Of a stretch of DNA of 64,000 nt, positions 53,483 through 62,540 are shown in pieces. The stretch is from the NCBI RefSeq assembly GCF_009650765.1, contig NZ_CP045740.1, positions 2,976,001 to 3,040,000 of the forward strand, read 5' to 3'. The DNA is from Streptomyces sp. SUK 48 (lineage in GTDB: Bacteria; Actinomycetota; Actinomycetes; Streptomycetales; Streptomycetaceae). The first letter of the stretch is position 1. The number at the start of each line of letters is the position of its first letter. The notes below the pieces were generated by a model. The model was given only the letters and a program-made list of their open reading frames with translations, had not been told where the DNA came from and searched no databases. The position numbers and the translations under genes are program-made.

Positions 53483-56400
53483 TCACTCCACCACATGCCG
53501 CCCCTCGGGCCGCGCGCTGCACGAGGCGCGGAAGGCGCAGTGGGCGCAGTGCTGGCCGGCGCTCGGGCCGAACCGCTCGTCCAGTACCTTTCCGGCGGCG
53601 GTCGCCAGCAGCCCGCCGACCCACTCCCCGGTGAGCGGCTCCTGGGTCTGCACCTTGGGCAGCGTCTCGCCGCCGTCGCGCTGGGCGGCGCCCTGCCGCA
53701 GGTGGACCAGTTCGGCGCCGCCGGGCTCGGGGTGCTCCCCGTCGAAGGCGGCGTCGACGGCTCCCTCGCGGACGGCGAGCTGGTAGACGGCCAGCTGGGG
53801 GTGGTGCTCCACCTCGCGCGCGGTGGGCGCCTGTTTGCCGGTCTTGAAGTCGACCACGTAGGCGCGGCCCTCGGCGTCCGTCTCGACCCGGTCCATCTGG
53901 CCGCGGATACGGACCTGGTAGTCGCCCGCCTCCAGGGTGACGTCGAAGTCCTGCTCGCTGGCGACGGACGTGCGCGTGGCGCGGTTCATCACGTGCCAGT
54001 TGAGAAAGCGTTCGAGTGCCGCGCGGGCGTTGTCCTTCTCCTGGCGCGACTTCCAGGGCGCGTCGAAGGCGAGCGCGTTCCACACCGAGTCCAGGCGCTC
54101 CATGAGGACGTCCAGGTCGGCCGGGGTGCGCCCGGAGGCGACCTCGTCGGCGAGCACATGGACGACGTTTCCGAAGCCCTGGGCGGTGGTGGCGGGCGCG
54201 TCGGCCTTCACCTCGCGGCCCAGGAACCACTGGAGGGCGCAGGTGTTGGCGAGCTGGTCCAGGGCGCTGCCGGACAGCACGACGGGCTGGTCGCGCTGAC
54301 GCAGCGGCACCTTGCTCTCGGTCGGCTCGAACATGCCCCACCAGCGGGAGGGGTGGGCGGCCGGTACGAGGGGCCGGTCGTCCTCGTCGGCGAGCGCGGC
54401 GAGCCGGGCCAGACGGCGGGCGGCGGCCTCGCGCAGGGCGGGAGAGGCGTCCGGGTCGACGGTGGTGGCGCGCAGCTCGGCCACCAGCGCGGCGACGGCC
54501 AGCGGGCGGCGGGGGCGCCCGGTGACGTCCTTCGGCTCGACGCCCAGCTCGGTCAGGAACCGGGAGGGCTGGTCGCCGTCCTCGGCGGGTGCCTTCACGG
54601 CGGTGACGACCAGGCGGTCGCGCGCGCGGGTGGCGGCGGCGTAGAAGAGCCGGCGCTCCTCGGCGAGCAGCGCCCCCGGGGTGAGCGGTTCGGCGAGTCC
54701 GTCGCGGCCGATGCGGTCGGCCTCCAGGAGCGAGCCGCGGCGCCTGAGGTCCGGCCACAGGCCCTCCTGGACGCCGGCGACGACGACCAGGCGCCACTCC
54801 AGGCCCTTGGCCCGGTGCGCGGTCATCAGGCGGACGGCGTCGGGCCGTACCGCGCGGCGGGTGAGGGTGTCGGCGGCGATGTCCTCGGCCTCGATCTCGG
54901 CCAGGAAGTTCAGGGCGCCCCGGCCGCCGGTGCGCTCCTCGGCGCGCGCGGCGGTGGCGAACAGGGCGCAGACGGCGTCCAGGTCGCGATCGGCGTTACG
55001 GCCGGCCGCACCGCCGCGCCGGGCGGCGCGCTCCAGGCGGCCGGGCCAGGGCGTGCCGTTCCACAGGTCCCACAGCGCCTCCTCGGCGGTGCCGCCGCTC
55101 GCGAGGCGCTCGCGGGCCGTGCGCAGGAGCGCGCCGAGTCGCTGGGCGCCGCGGGCGTACGCCGGATCGTGCACCGCCAGCCGCTCCGGCTCGGCGAGCG
55201 CCCGGGTGAGCAGTTCGTCCGAGGGCGGCGGCACCATGTTCCCGCCGGACCGCTCCTCCTCCCGGAGCGCCCGCCCCAGCCGCCGCAGATCGGCGGCGTC
55301 CATACCGGCGAGGGGCGAGGTGAGCAGGGTGAGCGCGGTCTCGGTGTCGAGCCAGCGGGGCTGCTCGGCGGGGTCGGCGGGGTCGGCGGAGTCGGGCGCG
55401 GGCGGCTCCGCGAGTTCCGGAGAGCCGGGCGTGGCCTCCTCCGGGTCCCGTTCCACTGGGTCCCGCTCCACCGGGTCCCGTTCCACTGGGTCCCGTTCCA
55501 CTGGGTCCCGCTCCCCCGGCTCCCGCACCTCGCGGTCCCGGGCCGCTCCGCCCGGCTCGCCCCTCCCCCGTGACTCCGCCCTCGCCACCGCGCGCAGTGC
55601 CGTCAGCAGGGGGGCCACCGCGGGCTCGTGGCGCAGCGGGAGGTCGTCGCCGTCGATGTCCAGGGGGACGCCCGCCGCGGTCAGGGCGCGGCGCAGCGTC
55701 GGCAGGGAGCGGGCGCCGGCCCGGACCAGGACGGCCATCTCGCGCCAGGGGAGGCCGTCCTCCAGATGGGCGCGGCGCAGGATGTCCGCGATGTTGTCCA
55801 GCTCGGTGCCCGGGGTCGGGTACGTGTAGACCTCGGCCCGGCCGCCGTCCCGGGCCGCGGCCTGCTCCCGGTGCGCGCGCACCTTGTCGGCGGGCAGCCG
55901 GGTCAGCGGCATCCGCTGGGTGATCAGCCGGGTCGCGTCCAGCAGCCTCGCGCCGGAGCGGCGGTTGGTGCGCAGCACCTGGACGGGCGCCGGTGCGCCG
56001 CCGGTGCGCGGGAACGCCTCAGGGAAGCCGAGGATGCCGTTCACGTCGGCGCCCCGGAAGGTGTAGATCGACTGGTCGGGGTCGCCGAGCGCGACCAGGG
56101 TGCGGCCGCCGCCGGCCAGCGCGTGCAGGAGACGTACCTGGGCGGGGTCGGTGTCCTGGTACTCGTCCACGTACACGGCGTCGTACCGCGCGGCGAGGTC
56201 CGCCGTGACCTCGGGGCGGCGGGCCAGCAGGACCGCGCGGTGCACCAGCTCGGCGTAGTCGATCACGCCCTGGAGGTCGAGCACGTCGAGGTACTCGGCG
56301 AGGAACGCGGCGGCCGCGCGCCAGTCGGGGCGGCCGATGCGGCGGGCGAACGCGTCCAGGGCGTCCGGCGCGAGCCCCAGCTCGCGGCTGCGGGCGAGGA

Positions 56401-56965
56401 CGGCGCGGACCTCGTCGGCGAAGCCGCGCGTGGTCAGGCAGGCGCGCAGCTCGTCCGGCCAGCGCACCGCGGTCAGGCCCAGCCGCTCCAGCTCGGGCTG
56501 TCCGGCCAGCAGCTCGCGGACCGTGACGTCCTGCTCGGGGCCGGAGAGCAGCCGCAGCGGCTCGACGAAGAGCCCGCTGTCCTGGTGGGCGCGGACCAGC
56601 GCGTAGCTGTACGAGTGGAACGTGGTCGCCCGGGGGGCGCGGGCCGCGCCGATCCGCAGGGCCATCCGGTCGCGCAGGTCGACGGCGGCCCGGCGGCTGA
56701 AGGTGAGCACCAGGATGCGCTCGGGGTCGGTGCCCTGGGCGATCCGCGCGGCCACCGACTCGACCAGGGTGGTCGTCTTGCCGGTGCCGGGTCCCGCGAG
56801 CACGAGCAGGGGTCCGTCGCGGTGGTCAACCACGGCGCGCTGGGCGGCGTCCAGAACAGGAGGAGCCGTCCGGGCTGGCGGGGTACGGACCAGGCGGTAC
56901 GCGCCGCGGCTCCCCCGCCGCGCCTCGGGGTGCGGCGGGTGTCCGGTGAAGGAGGAGGAGCTCAC
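53483..56965 (-). CDS. adnA: AdnA subunit of AdnAB helicase-nuclease
   Basis: 1160 residues from GTG 56965. Motor with Walker A LAGPGTGKTTTLVE (about 52-65), motif II VYVDEYQDTDPAQ, motif III DPDQSIYTFRGAD. C-terminal nuclease: IRGQMDRVE and VVDFKTGKQ. Fe-S cysteines: NTCALQWF upstream and CAHCAFRASC near the end. The ATP site looks intact here. An ERDPV repeat insert (about residue 483-507) interrupts the 2B region. Upstream neighbour of adnB, as in mycobacteria, and presumably cotranscribed. Confidence 0.92.
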   Translation of the reverse strand: MSSSSFTGHPPHPEARRGSRGAYRLVRTPPARTAPPVLDAAQRAVVDHRDGPLLVLAGPGTGKTTTLVESVAARIAQGTDPERILVLTFSRRAAVDLRDRMALRIGAARAPRATTFHSYSYALVRAHQDSGLFVEPLRLLSGPEQDVTVRELLAGQPELERLGLTAVRWPDELRACLTTRGFADEVRAVLARSRELGLAPDALDAFARRIGRPDWRAAAAFLAEYLDVLDLQGVIDYAELVHRAVLLARRPEVTADLAARYDAVYVDEYQDTDPAQVRLLHALAGGGRTLVALGDPDQSIYTFRGADVNGILGFPEAFPRTGGAPAPVQVLRTNRRSGARLLDATRLITQRMPLTRLPADKVRAHREQAAARDGGRAEVYTYPTPGTELDNIADILRRAHLEDGLPWREMAVLVRAGARSLPTLRRALTAAGVPLDIDGDDLPLRHEPAVAPLLTALRAVARAESRGRGEPGGAARDREVREPGERDPVERDPVERDPVERDPVERDPEEATPGSPELAEPPAPDSADPADPAEQPRWLDTETALTLLTSPLAGMDAADLRRLGRALREEERSGGNMVPPPSDELLTRALAEPERLAVHDPAYARGAQRLGALLRTARERLASGGTAEEALWDLWNGTPWPGRLERAARRGGAAGRNADRDLDAVCALFATAARAEERTGGRGALNFLAEIEAEDIAADTLTRRAVRPDAVRLMTAHRAKGLEWRLVVVAGVQEGLWPDLRRRGSLLEADRIGRDGLAEPLTPGALLAEERRLFYAAATRARDRLVVTAVKAPAEDGDQPSRFLTELGVEPKDVTGRPRRPLAVAALVAELRATTVDPDASPALREAAARRLARLAALADEDDRPLVPAAHPSRWWGMFEPTESKVPLRQRDQPVVLSGSALDQLANTCALQWFLGREVKADAPATTAQGFGNVVHVLADEVASGRTPADLDVLMERLDSVWNALAFDAPWKSRQEKDNARAALERFLNWHVMNRATRTSVASEQDFDVTLEAGDYQVRIRGQMDRVETDAEGRAYVVDFKTGKQAPTAREVEHHPQLAVYQLAVREGAVDAAFDGEHPEPGGAELVHLRQGAAQRDGGETLPKVQTQEPLTGEWVGGLLATAAGKVLDERFGPSAGQHCAHCAFRASCSARPEGRHVVE
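55441..55517. repeat. 15-bp tandem repeat in adnA encoding ERDPV units
   Basis: Five near-identical copies of GGGTCCCGTTCCACT (C/T variants at two positions), coding on the reverse strand for (ERDPV)4 followed by ERDPEE. Strictly in frame, period 15 bp. Confidence 0.88.
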
Positions 56966-57171
56966 GTGGTTGGCCGGTCCTGGTGGTCGTACTGCTGGTC
57001 GTGCGGGCGAGCGGGTGGTCGCGCGCGCGGGGCGGTGAGCCCCGGGTGAGGTGCGCACGGGCCGCCGGCGCGATACCGCCGACTCTCGAACGTACGGCAT
57101 GCCGCGGACGTCCCGGGTATCACCCGTACGGAGGACAGGTTGCCGCCGACCGCCTCCGATGGCGGAAGCTG

Positions 57172-57555
57172 TCAGGTGTGACCCGTGTCCGCGCCGCCGT
57201 CCCACCGGGCCCGCCGCATGTCGAGCCGCGGCAGGTGACCCTCGGCACTCCTGCTCGCCTCGCGCAGCGGTGTGCCCTCGGTCCGGTAGTGCGCGAGCGC
57301 GCGCAGTTCGTGGCCCGGCAGCAGCACCCCGTCGGAGCGTACGACGCGCCACCACGGCACGGCGCCGCCGTACAGGGACATCACCCGGCCGACCTGGCGC
57401 GGGCCGCCCTCCTCCAGCCACTCGGCGACATCGCCGTACGTCATGACCCGTCCCGGCGGGATCAGCTCGGCGACCTCGAGGACCCGCTCGGCGTACTCGG
57501 GCAGGTCGTCCGGGTGCGTTCCAGGGGGCTCCGCGCCGGGGCTCTGCTCGCTCAT
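57172..57555 (-). CDS. alkyltransferase-like protein (ATL, MGMT fold without Cys)
   Basis: 127-residue single-domain MGMT-like protein: VAELIPPGRVMTYGDVAEWL, RQVGRVMSLYGGAVPWWRVV and RALAHYRTEGTPL. The acceptor PCHR of true O6-alkylguanine transferases is PWWR here, with Trp in the Cys place. That marks an ATL, which binds O6-alkylguanine and flags it for nucleotide excision repair rather than repairing it. ATG 57555 chosen; ATG 57564 gives three more residues. Lies upstream of adnA on the same strand. Confidence 0.88.
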   Translation of the reverse strand: MSEQSPGAEPPGTHPDDLPEYAERVLEVAELIPPGRVMTYGDVAEWLEEGGPRQVGRVMSLYGGAVPWWRVVRSDGVLLPGHELRALAHYRTEGTPLREASRSAEGHLPRLDMRRARWDGGADTGHT

Positions 57556-57741
57556 TCGCCCCATCCTGCCGCACCCCGCGGACATCGTGGAGCCCGGCGG
57601 AGCGAAGGTTCCTCTCGCCCCCGGGCGGCGCTTCCGGCAGACTGTGCGACCGCGCATCCACACCCTGGCGCCCGCGTGTGTCGGTGGGACATGCCACCAT
57701 CGTGCGGGCGGTGACCGGTGATACGAGACCAAGAAGAGATC

Positions 57742-60700
57742 ATGAAACAGCAGGGAGTGCACCCCGAGGGCGGGTCGGGCACCCCTGACGCCGGCGCGCG
57801 CCCGAACACCGGCCGTACGGGCGAGGGCGGCCGGTCCGCCCACCCGGACCCGCACCCCGCGGACCCGGAACGCACCGCGGCGGAACGCACCGAGGGGGCG
57901 CACATCCCGCAGAACCCGCCGACCGACCGGAGCGGCTCCGGAGGCGACGCAGACGACGGCGGTCCGCACGCGGAGCCGCACGCCGGCCACCCGCACCCGG
58001 CCCCGGACCCGGACGATCTGAACCCGGACCACCCGGACCCGGGCCACCCGGACCCGGACGGCCCGAACCCTGACCGCCCGGACCCTGACCGCCCGGACCC
58101 TGACCATCCGGACCCGGTGGAGGGTGACGAGCCCCTGCTGCCCGCCCGGGTGCACCGCCCCTCCGACCTGATGCGGCTCCTGGTCGGCCTGCTCGCCATC
58201 GTGGTGCTGCTGGCCGTCGCCGCGTTCGCGCACGGCACCACCTCCGGCCTCGAACAGGACATCAACAAGGGCACCGGGCAGGCCCCCGATCTGCTGATCA
58301 GATTCGCGGGGCTGGCCTCCAGCATCGCGATCCTGCTGGTCCCGGTCGCCTTCGCGATCGAACGGCTGATCAAACGGGACGGGCTGCGCATCGCCGACGG
58401 CGTCCTGGCCGCCGTCCTCGCGCACGGGGTGACCCTCGCCACCGACCTGTGGGTCGCGCGGGCCGCCCCCGGCTCGATCCAGGACGCCCTGACCCAGCCC
58501 TCCCCGGTCGACGTGCACGCCCTGACCGACCCGGTGCACGGCTACCTGGCGCCCGTCATCGCCTATATGACGGCCGTCGGCATGTCCCGCAGACCCCGCT
58601 GGCGCTCGGTGCTGTGGATCGTGCTGCTGCTCGACGCGTTCTCCATGCTGGTGACCGGTTACACGACCGCCTTCTCCATCGTCCTGACGGTGCTGATCGG
58701 CTGGTCGGTGGCCTACGGCACGCTGTACGCGGTCGGCTCGCCCAACGTCCGCCCCACCGGCCAGACCCTGCTGGCGGGTTTGCGTCATGTCGGCTTCCGC
58801 CCGGTCGGCGCGGCCCGTGAGGAGGTCGTCGAGAGCGAGAACGGCGACCGGGGCCGGCGCTACTTCGTCACCCTGGAGGACGGCCCGCCGCTGGACGTCA
58901 CGGTCGTGGACCGGGAACAGCAGGCCCAGGGCTTCTTCTACCGGGCGTGGCGCAACCTCACCCTGCGCGGCTTCGCCACCCGCTCCAGCCTCCAGTCGCT
59001 GCGCCAGGCGCTGGAGCAGGAGGCGCTGCTGGCCTACGCGGCGATCGCGGCGGGCGCCAACGCGCCGAAGCTGATCGCCACCTCCGAGCTCGGCCCGGAC
59101 GCGGTGATGCTGGTCTACGAGCACACCGGTGGCCGCACGCTGGACGCGCTGGCCGACGAGGAGATCACCGACGATCTGCTGCGCAGCGCCTGGTCGCAGG
59201 TGCGCGCGCTCCAGTCGCGGCGCATCGCGCACCGCAGGCTGGCCGGGGACGCGATCCTGGTCGACCCGTCCGGCGAGGTGATCCTGGCCGAACTGCGCGG
59301 CGGCGAGATCGCGGCCGGCGAGCTGCTGCTGCGCATGGACGTGGCCCAGCTGCTGACCACGCTGGGGCTGCGGGTCGGCGCGGAGCGCGCGGTGGCCTCG
59401 GCGGTCGGGGTGCTCGGGCCCGACGCGGTGGCCGACTGCCTGCCGATGCTCCAGCCGATCGCGCTCACCCGCTCCACCCGCAACACCCTGCGCCGGCTGG
59501 GCCGCGAACGGGCCCAGCGCGAGCGCGAGGCGGTCCTGGAGGCGTCCCACCAGGCCAAGCTGACCCGGCTGCGGGAGGCCGCGGAGGCGAACGGGACGAC
59601 CCTCGCCGAGGGCGCCGACGCCGAGGAGCAGCTCAACAGGCTCGATAAGTCGGACAAGTCGAACAAGAAGGTCGTACGGGCGGAGCAGCGGGCCGAGCGG
59701 CGGGCGATCGACGAGGCCATAGAGGAGTCCCGCGAGGAGGATCTGCTCACCCAGATCCGGCACCAGGTGCTGCGGATCAGGCCGCAGGCCCCGGTGCAGC
59801 CGGCCCGCCTGGAGCGGGTGCGGCCGCGCACGCTGATCAGCTTCATCGCCGGTGCGATCGGCGCGTACTTCCTGCTGACGCAGCTCACCCACATCGAGTT
59901 CGGCACGCTGTTCTCGCAGGCCCAGTGGGGCTGGGTGATCGCGGCGGCGCTGTTCTCGGCGCTCAGCTATGTGGCGGCGGCGATGGCGCTGCTGGGCTTC
60001 GTGCCGGAGCGGGTGCCGTTCCCGCGGACGGTGGCGGCGCAGGTCGCCGGCTCCTTCGTGAAGATCGTGGCACCGGCGGCGGTCGGCGGGGTGGCGCTGA
60101 ACACGCGCTTCCTCCAGCGCGCGGGCGTGCGCCCGGGGCTCGCGGTGGCGAGCGTCGGCGCCTCGCAGCTGTTCGGGCTCGGCTGCCACATCCTGATGCT
60201 GCTGTCCTTCGGCTATCTGACCGGCACCGAGAAGACGCCGTCGCTGTCGCCGTCCCGGACCGTGATCGCGGGTCTGCTGACCGTCGCGGTGCTGGTGCTG
60301 GTGGTGACGTCGGTGCCGTTCCTGCGGAAGTTCGTGGTCACCCGGGTCCGGTCGCTGTTCGCCGGTGTCGTGCCGCGCATGCTCGATGTGCTCCAGCGGC
60401 CGCAGAAGCTGGTCACCGGCATCGGCGGCATGCTGCTGCTGACCGCGTGCAACGTGATGTGCCTGGACGCCGCCGTGCGCGCCTTCGGCCACGGCATGAC
60501 CACGCTGAGCATCGCCAGCGTCGCGGTCGTCTTCCTCGCCGGCAACGCGCTCGGCTCGGCCGCGCCGACCCCCGGTGGCGTCGGCGCGATCGAGGCGAGC
60601 CTCACCCTCGGTCTGATCGCCTTCGGCCTGCCCAAGGAGGTCGCGGCCCCCGCCGTACTGCTGTTCCGGCTGATGACGCTGTGGCTGCCGGTGCTGCCGG

Positions 60701-60744
60701 GATGGCTGGCGTTCAACCACCTGAGCCGTAAGGGAGCCCTGTAG
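57742..60744 (+). CDS. LPG-synthase-type (UPF0104) membrane protein with kinase-like cytoplasmic region
   Basis: 1000 residues from ATG 57742 (AAGAAGAG just upstream; an in-frame GTG at 57718 would add eight). N-terminal 1-135 is hydrophilic and Asp/Pro-rich with DPDRPDP repeats. Then about six TM helices (about 150-345). A cytoplasmic region about 350-690 has features of an ABC1/RIO-like kinase (AVMLVYEHTGGRTLDAL, RIAHRRLAGDAILVDPSGEV) but lacks the catalytic HxD/DFG residues. A final 7-8 TM block of the YbhN/LPG-synthase TM family ends in LLFRLMTLWLPVLPGWLAF. Possibly lipid flipping; substrate unknown. Confidence 0.85.
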   Translation: MKQQGVHPEGGSGTPDAGARPNTGRTGEGGRSAHPDPHPADPERTAAERTEGAHIPQNPPTDRSGSGGDADDGGPHAEPHAGHPHPAPDPDDLNPDHPDPGHPDPDGPNPDRPDPDRPDPDHPDPVEGDEPLLPARVHRPSDLMRLLVGLLAIVVLLAVAAFAHGTTSGLEQDINKGTGQAPDLLIRFAGLASSIAILLVPVAFAIERLIKRDGLRIADGVLAAVLAHGVTLATDLWVARAAPGSIQDALTQPSPVDVHALTDPVHGYLAPVIAYMTAVGMSRRPRWRSVLWIVLLLDAFSMLVTGYTTAFSIVLTVLIGWSVAYGTLYAVGSPNVRPTGQTLLAGLRHVGFRPVGAAREEVVESENGDRGRRYFVTLEDGPPLDVTVVDREQQAQGFFYRAWRNLTLRGFATRSSLQSLRQALEQEALLAYAAIAAGANAPKLIATSELGPDAVMLVYEHTGGRTLDALADEEITDDLLRSAWSQVRALQSRRIAHRRLAGDAILVDPSGEVILAELRGGEIAAGELLLRMDVAQLLTTLGLRVGAERAVASAVGVLGPDAVADCLPMLQPIALTRSTRNTLRRLGRERAQREREAVLEASHQAKLTRLREAAEANGTTLAEGADAEEQLNRLDKSDKSNKKVVRAEQRAERRAIDEAIEESREEDLLTQIRHQVLRIRPQAPVQPARLERVRPRTLISFIAGAIGAYFLLTQLTHIEFGTLFSQAQWGWVIAAALFSALSYVAAAMALLGFVPERVPFPRTVAAQVAGSFVKIVAPAAVGGVALNTRFLQRAGVRPGLAVASVGASQLFGLGCHILMLLSFGYLTGTEKTPSLSPSRTVIAGLLTVAVLVLVVTSVPFLRKFVVTRVRSLFAGVVPRMLDVLQRPQKLVTGIGGMLLLTACNVMCLDAAVRAFGHGMTTLSIASVAVVFLAGNALGSAAPTPGGVGAIEASLTLGLIAFGLPKEVAAPAVLLFRLMTLWLPVLPGWLAFNHLSRKGAL
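58020..58125. repeat. Asp/Pro-coding 9- and 18-bp repeat near the 5' end of the LPG-synthase-type gene
   Basis: Copies of GACCGCCCGGACCCT and near variants (GACCACCCGGACCCG, GGCCACCCGGACCCG) encode DRPDP/DHPDP units in the acidic N-terminal tail of the membrane protein. Confidence 0.7.
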
Positions 60745-60884
60745 GCCCCCTCCCGGTCCGGGCCGGGAGCGGCGCGCGCCCCCGCGGGTGCCCTACGGAG
60801 CCCGTAGGGGGCGGCCCCGAAAGGCCGTACCTCGTACGGCCCGTGCCCCGCGCGGCCCGGCGCGCGCGCCCGCAGGATGGGGGC

Positions 60885-62474
60885 ATGGCCTCTCCCTCCC
60901 GGCTGCGAGCCGCCGCTCCCCCCTGGCCGCGTACCACCGCCCTGACGACGGCCGCCGTGCTGCTGGCCGCCCTGCTGGCCGGTTGCGGCGACGACGATGT
61001 CAGCACCGGCGCCACCGCGTCCCTCGCGTCCCTGACGACGCAGACGCTGGACTGGGCGGCCTGCCCGGCCCCGGACGAGGCGGAGGGCGGCGGGAGCGCG
61101 CCGTCCCCGCTGCCGAACGGCACCACCTGGGAGTGCGCCACCATGCGGGCGCCCCTCGACTGGGGCAAGCCGCAGGGGCCCACCATCGGCATCTCGCTGA
61201 TCCGGGCCAAGGCCAGCGGGCCCGCGAGCGAGCGGATCGGCTCGCTCATCTTCAACTTCGGCGGGCCCGGCGGCAGCGGTGTCACCACGCTGCCCGCGTT
61301 CGCCCAGGACTACGCGACCCTGCGCACCCGCTACGACCTGGTCAGCTTCGATCCGCGCGGGGTGGGCCGCAGCGCGCCGGTGACCTGCAAGACCGACGCC
61401 CAGCTCGACACGTTCTTCCAGCAGGACGCGACCCCGGACGACGCCGCCGAGCGCACCCGACTCGTCCAGCGCACCCGGAACTTCAACGCGGGCTGCGAGA
61501 GCAGGTCAGGACAGGTGCTGCTGCATGTGCGCACCACCGACGCGGCCCGTGACATCGATCTGATGCGGCGGGTGCTCGGCGACGACAAGCTGCACTACTT
61601 CGGCATCTCGTACGGCACCCAACTCGGCGGTGTCTACGCCCACTTGTTCCCCACGCACGTCGGGCGGGCCGTGTTCGACGGGGTGGTGGACCCCACGCAG
61701 AACCCCGAGGAGAGCGCGCTCGGCCAGGCGAAGGGCTTCCAGCTGGCGCTCGGCAACTTCGCCGAGGACTGCGTCGCCAAGCCGGAGGGCTGCCCGCTCG
61801 GGGACACCCGGCAGGACGTCGAGAACCGCATCGCGAAACTCCTGGCCGACCTGGAGAAGAAGCCGATCCCGGGCATCGCCCCGCGCCTGCTGACCCAGAC
61901 CGCGGCGACCAACGGCATCGCGCAGTCCCTGTACTCCAAGGACTTCTGGGAGTACCTCACCGAGGGCCTGGAGCAGGCGTACGACGGTGACGGCAAGGTG
62001 CTGATGGTGCTGTCCGACGCGATGAACGGCCGGGACGAGAACGGCCACTACAGCAACATCGCCTCGGCGAACGTGGCGATCAACTGCGCCGACGAGAAGC
62101 CCCGTTACACCGTCGCCGACGTGCAGCGCGCGCTTCCCCGGTTCCGCGCCGCCTCGCCGCTGTTCGGGGACTTCCTCGCCTGGGGCATGGTCGGCTGCAC
62201 CGACTGGGCCGTGCCGGGCGCCGCCTACCACCCCGATGTCAGCGCCCCCGGATCGGCGCCGGTCCTGGTCGTCGGCAACACGGGCGACCCGGCCACCCCC
62301 TACGAGGGCGCGCGGCGGATGGCGGAGGCCCTCGGCAAGGGCGTCGGCGTCCAGCTGACGTTCAAGGGCCAGGGGCACGGCGCGTACGACAGCAAGGACC
62401 CGTGCGTGCAGAGCAAGGTGAACGCGTACCTGCTGCACGGCACGATCCCGAAGGCGGGTGCGGTCTGCGGCTGA
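60885..62474 (+). CDS. secreted S33 alpha/beta-hydrolase peptidase, lipoprotein
   Basis: 529 residues. Signal sequence with lipobox LLAALLAGCGDD (Cys about 37), so anchored to the outer face of the membrane. Catalytic elements: oxyanion loop FNFGGPGGSGV, LVSFDPRGVGRSAPV, nucleophile elbow FGISYGTQLGG (GxSxG), acid in VVGNTGDPATPYEG and His in KGQGHGAYDS. A TAP-like C-terminal domain is present. Resembles Streptomyces tripeptidyl aminopeptidases. Bidirectional hairpin at 62487 follows. Confidence 0.92.
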   Translation: MASPSRLRAAAPPWPRTTALTTAAVLLAALLAGCGDDDVSTGATASLASLTTQTLDWAACPAPDEAEGGGSAPSPLPNGTTWECATMRAPLDWGKPQGPTIGISLIRAKASGPASERIGSLIFNFGGPGGSGVTTLPAFAQDYATLRTRYDLVSFDPRGVGRSAPVTCKTDAQLDTFFQQDATPDDAAERTRLVQRTRNFNAGCESRSGQVLLHVRTTDAARDIDLMRRVLGDDKLHYFGISYGTQLGGVYAHLFPTHVGRAVFDGVVDPTQNPEESALGQAKGFQLALGNFAEDCVAKPEGCPLGDTRQDVENRIAKLLADLEKKPIPGIAPRLLTQTAATNGIAQSLYSKDFWEYLTEGLEQAYDGDGKVLMVLSDAMNGRDENGHYSNIASANVAINCADEKPRYTVADVQRALPRFRAASPLFGDFLAWGMVGCTDWAVPGAAYHPDVSAPGSAPVLVVGNTGDPATPYEGARRMAEALGKGVGVQLTFKGQGHGAYDSKDPCVQSKVNAYLLHGTIPKAGAVCG

Positions 62475-62486
62475 GCCGCGCGCGAA

Positions 62487-62518
62487 CCGGCCCGTACGGG
62501 AGAACCCGTGCGGGCCGG
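62487..62518. terminator. hairpin between convergent hydrolase genes
   Basis: CCGGCCCGTACGGG (62487-62500), loop AGAA, CCCGTGCGGGCCGG (62505-62518): 14 pairs with one G-T. Confidence 0.75.
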
Positions 62519-62540
62519 ACGCCGTAGTGGGGCCCCCGGG

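Noticed and set aside
57050..57130. LexA box upstream of adnA
   Set aside because: CGAACGTACG was noticed near 57086, but the second GTTC half-site is missing at the required spacing.
57172..60720. Very long open frame on the reverse strand opposite the LPG-synthase-type gene
   Set aside because: High-GC shadow: product is Arg/His/Gln-rich without any fold, while the forward frame has TM helices and family motifs. Only its last 128 codons (the alkyltransferase-like gene) are real.
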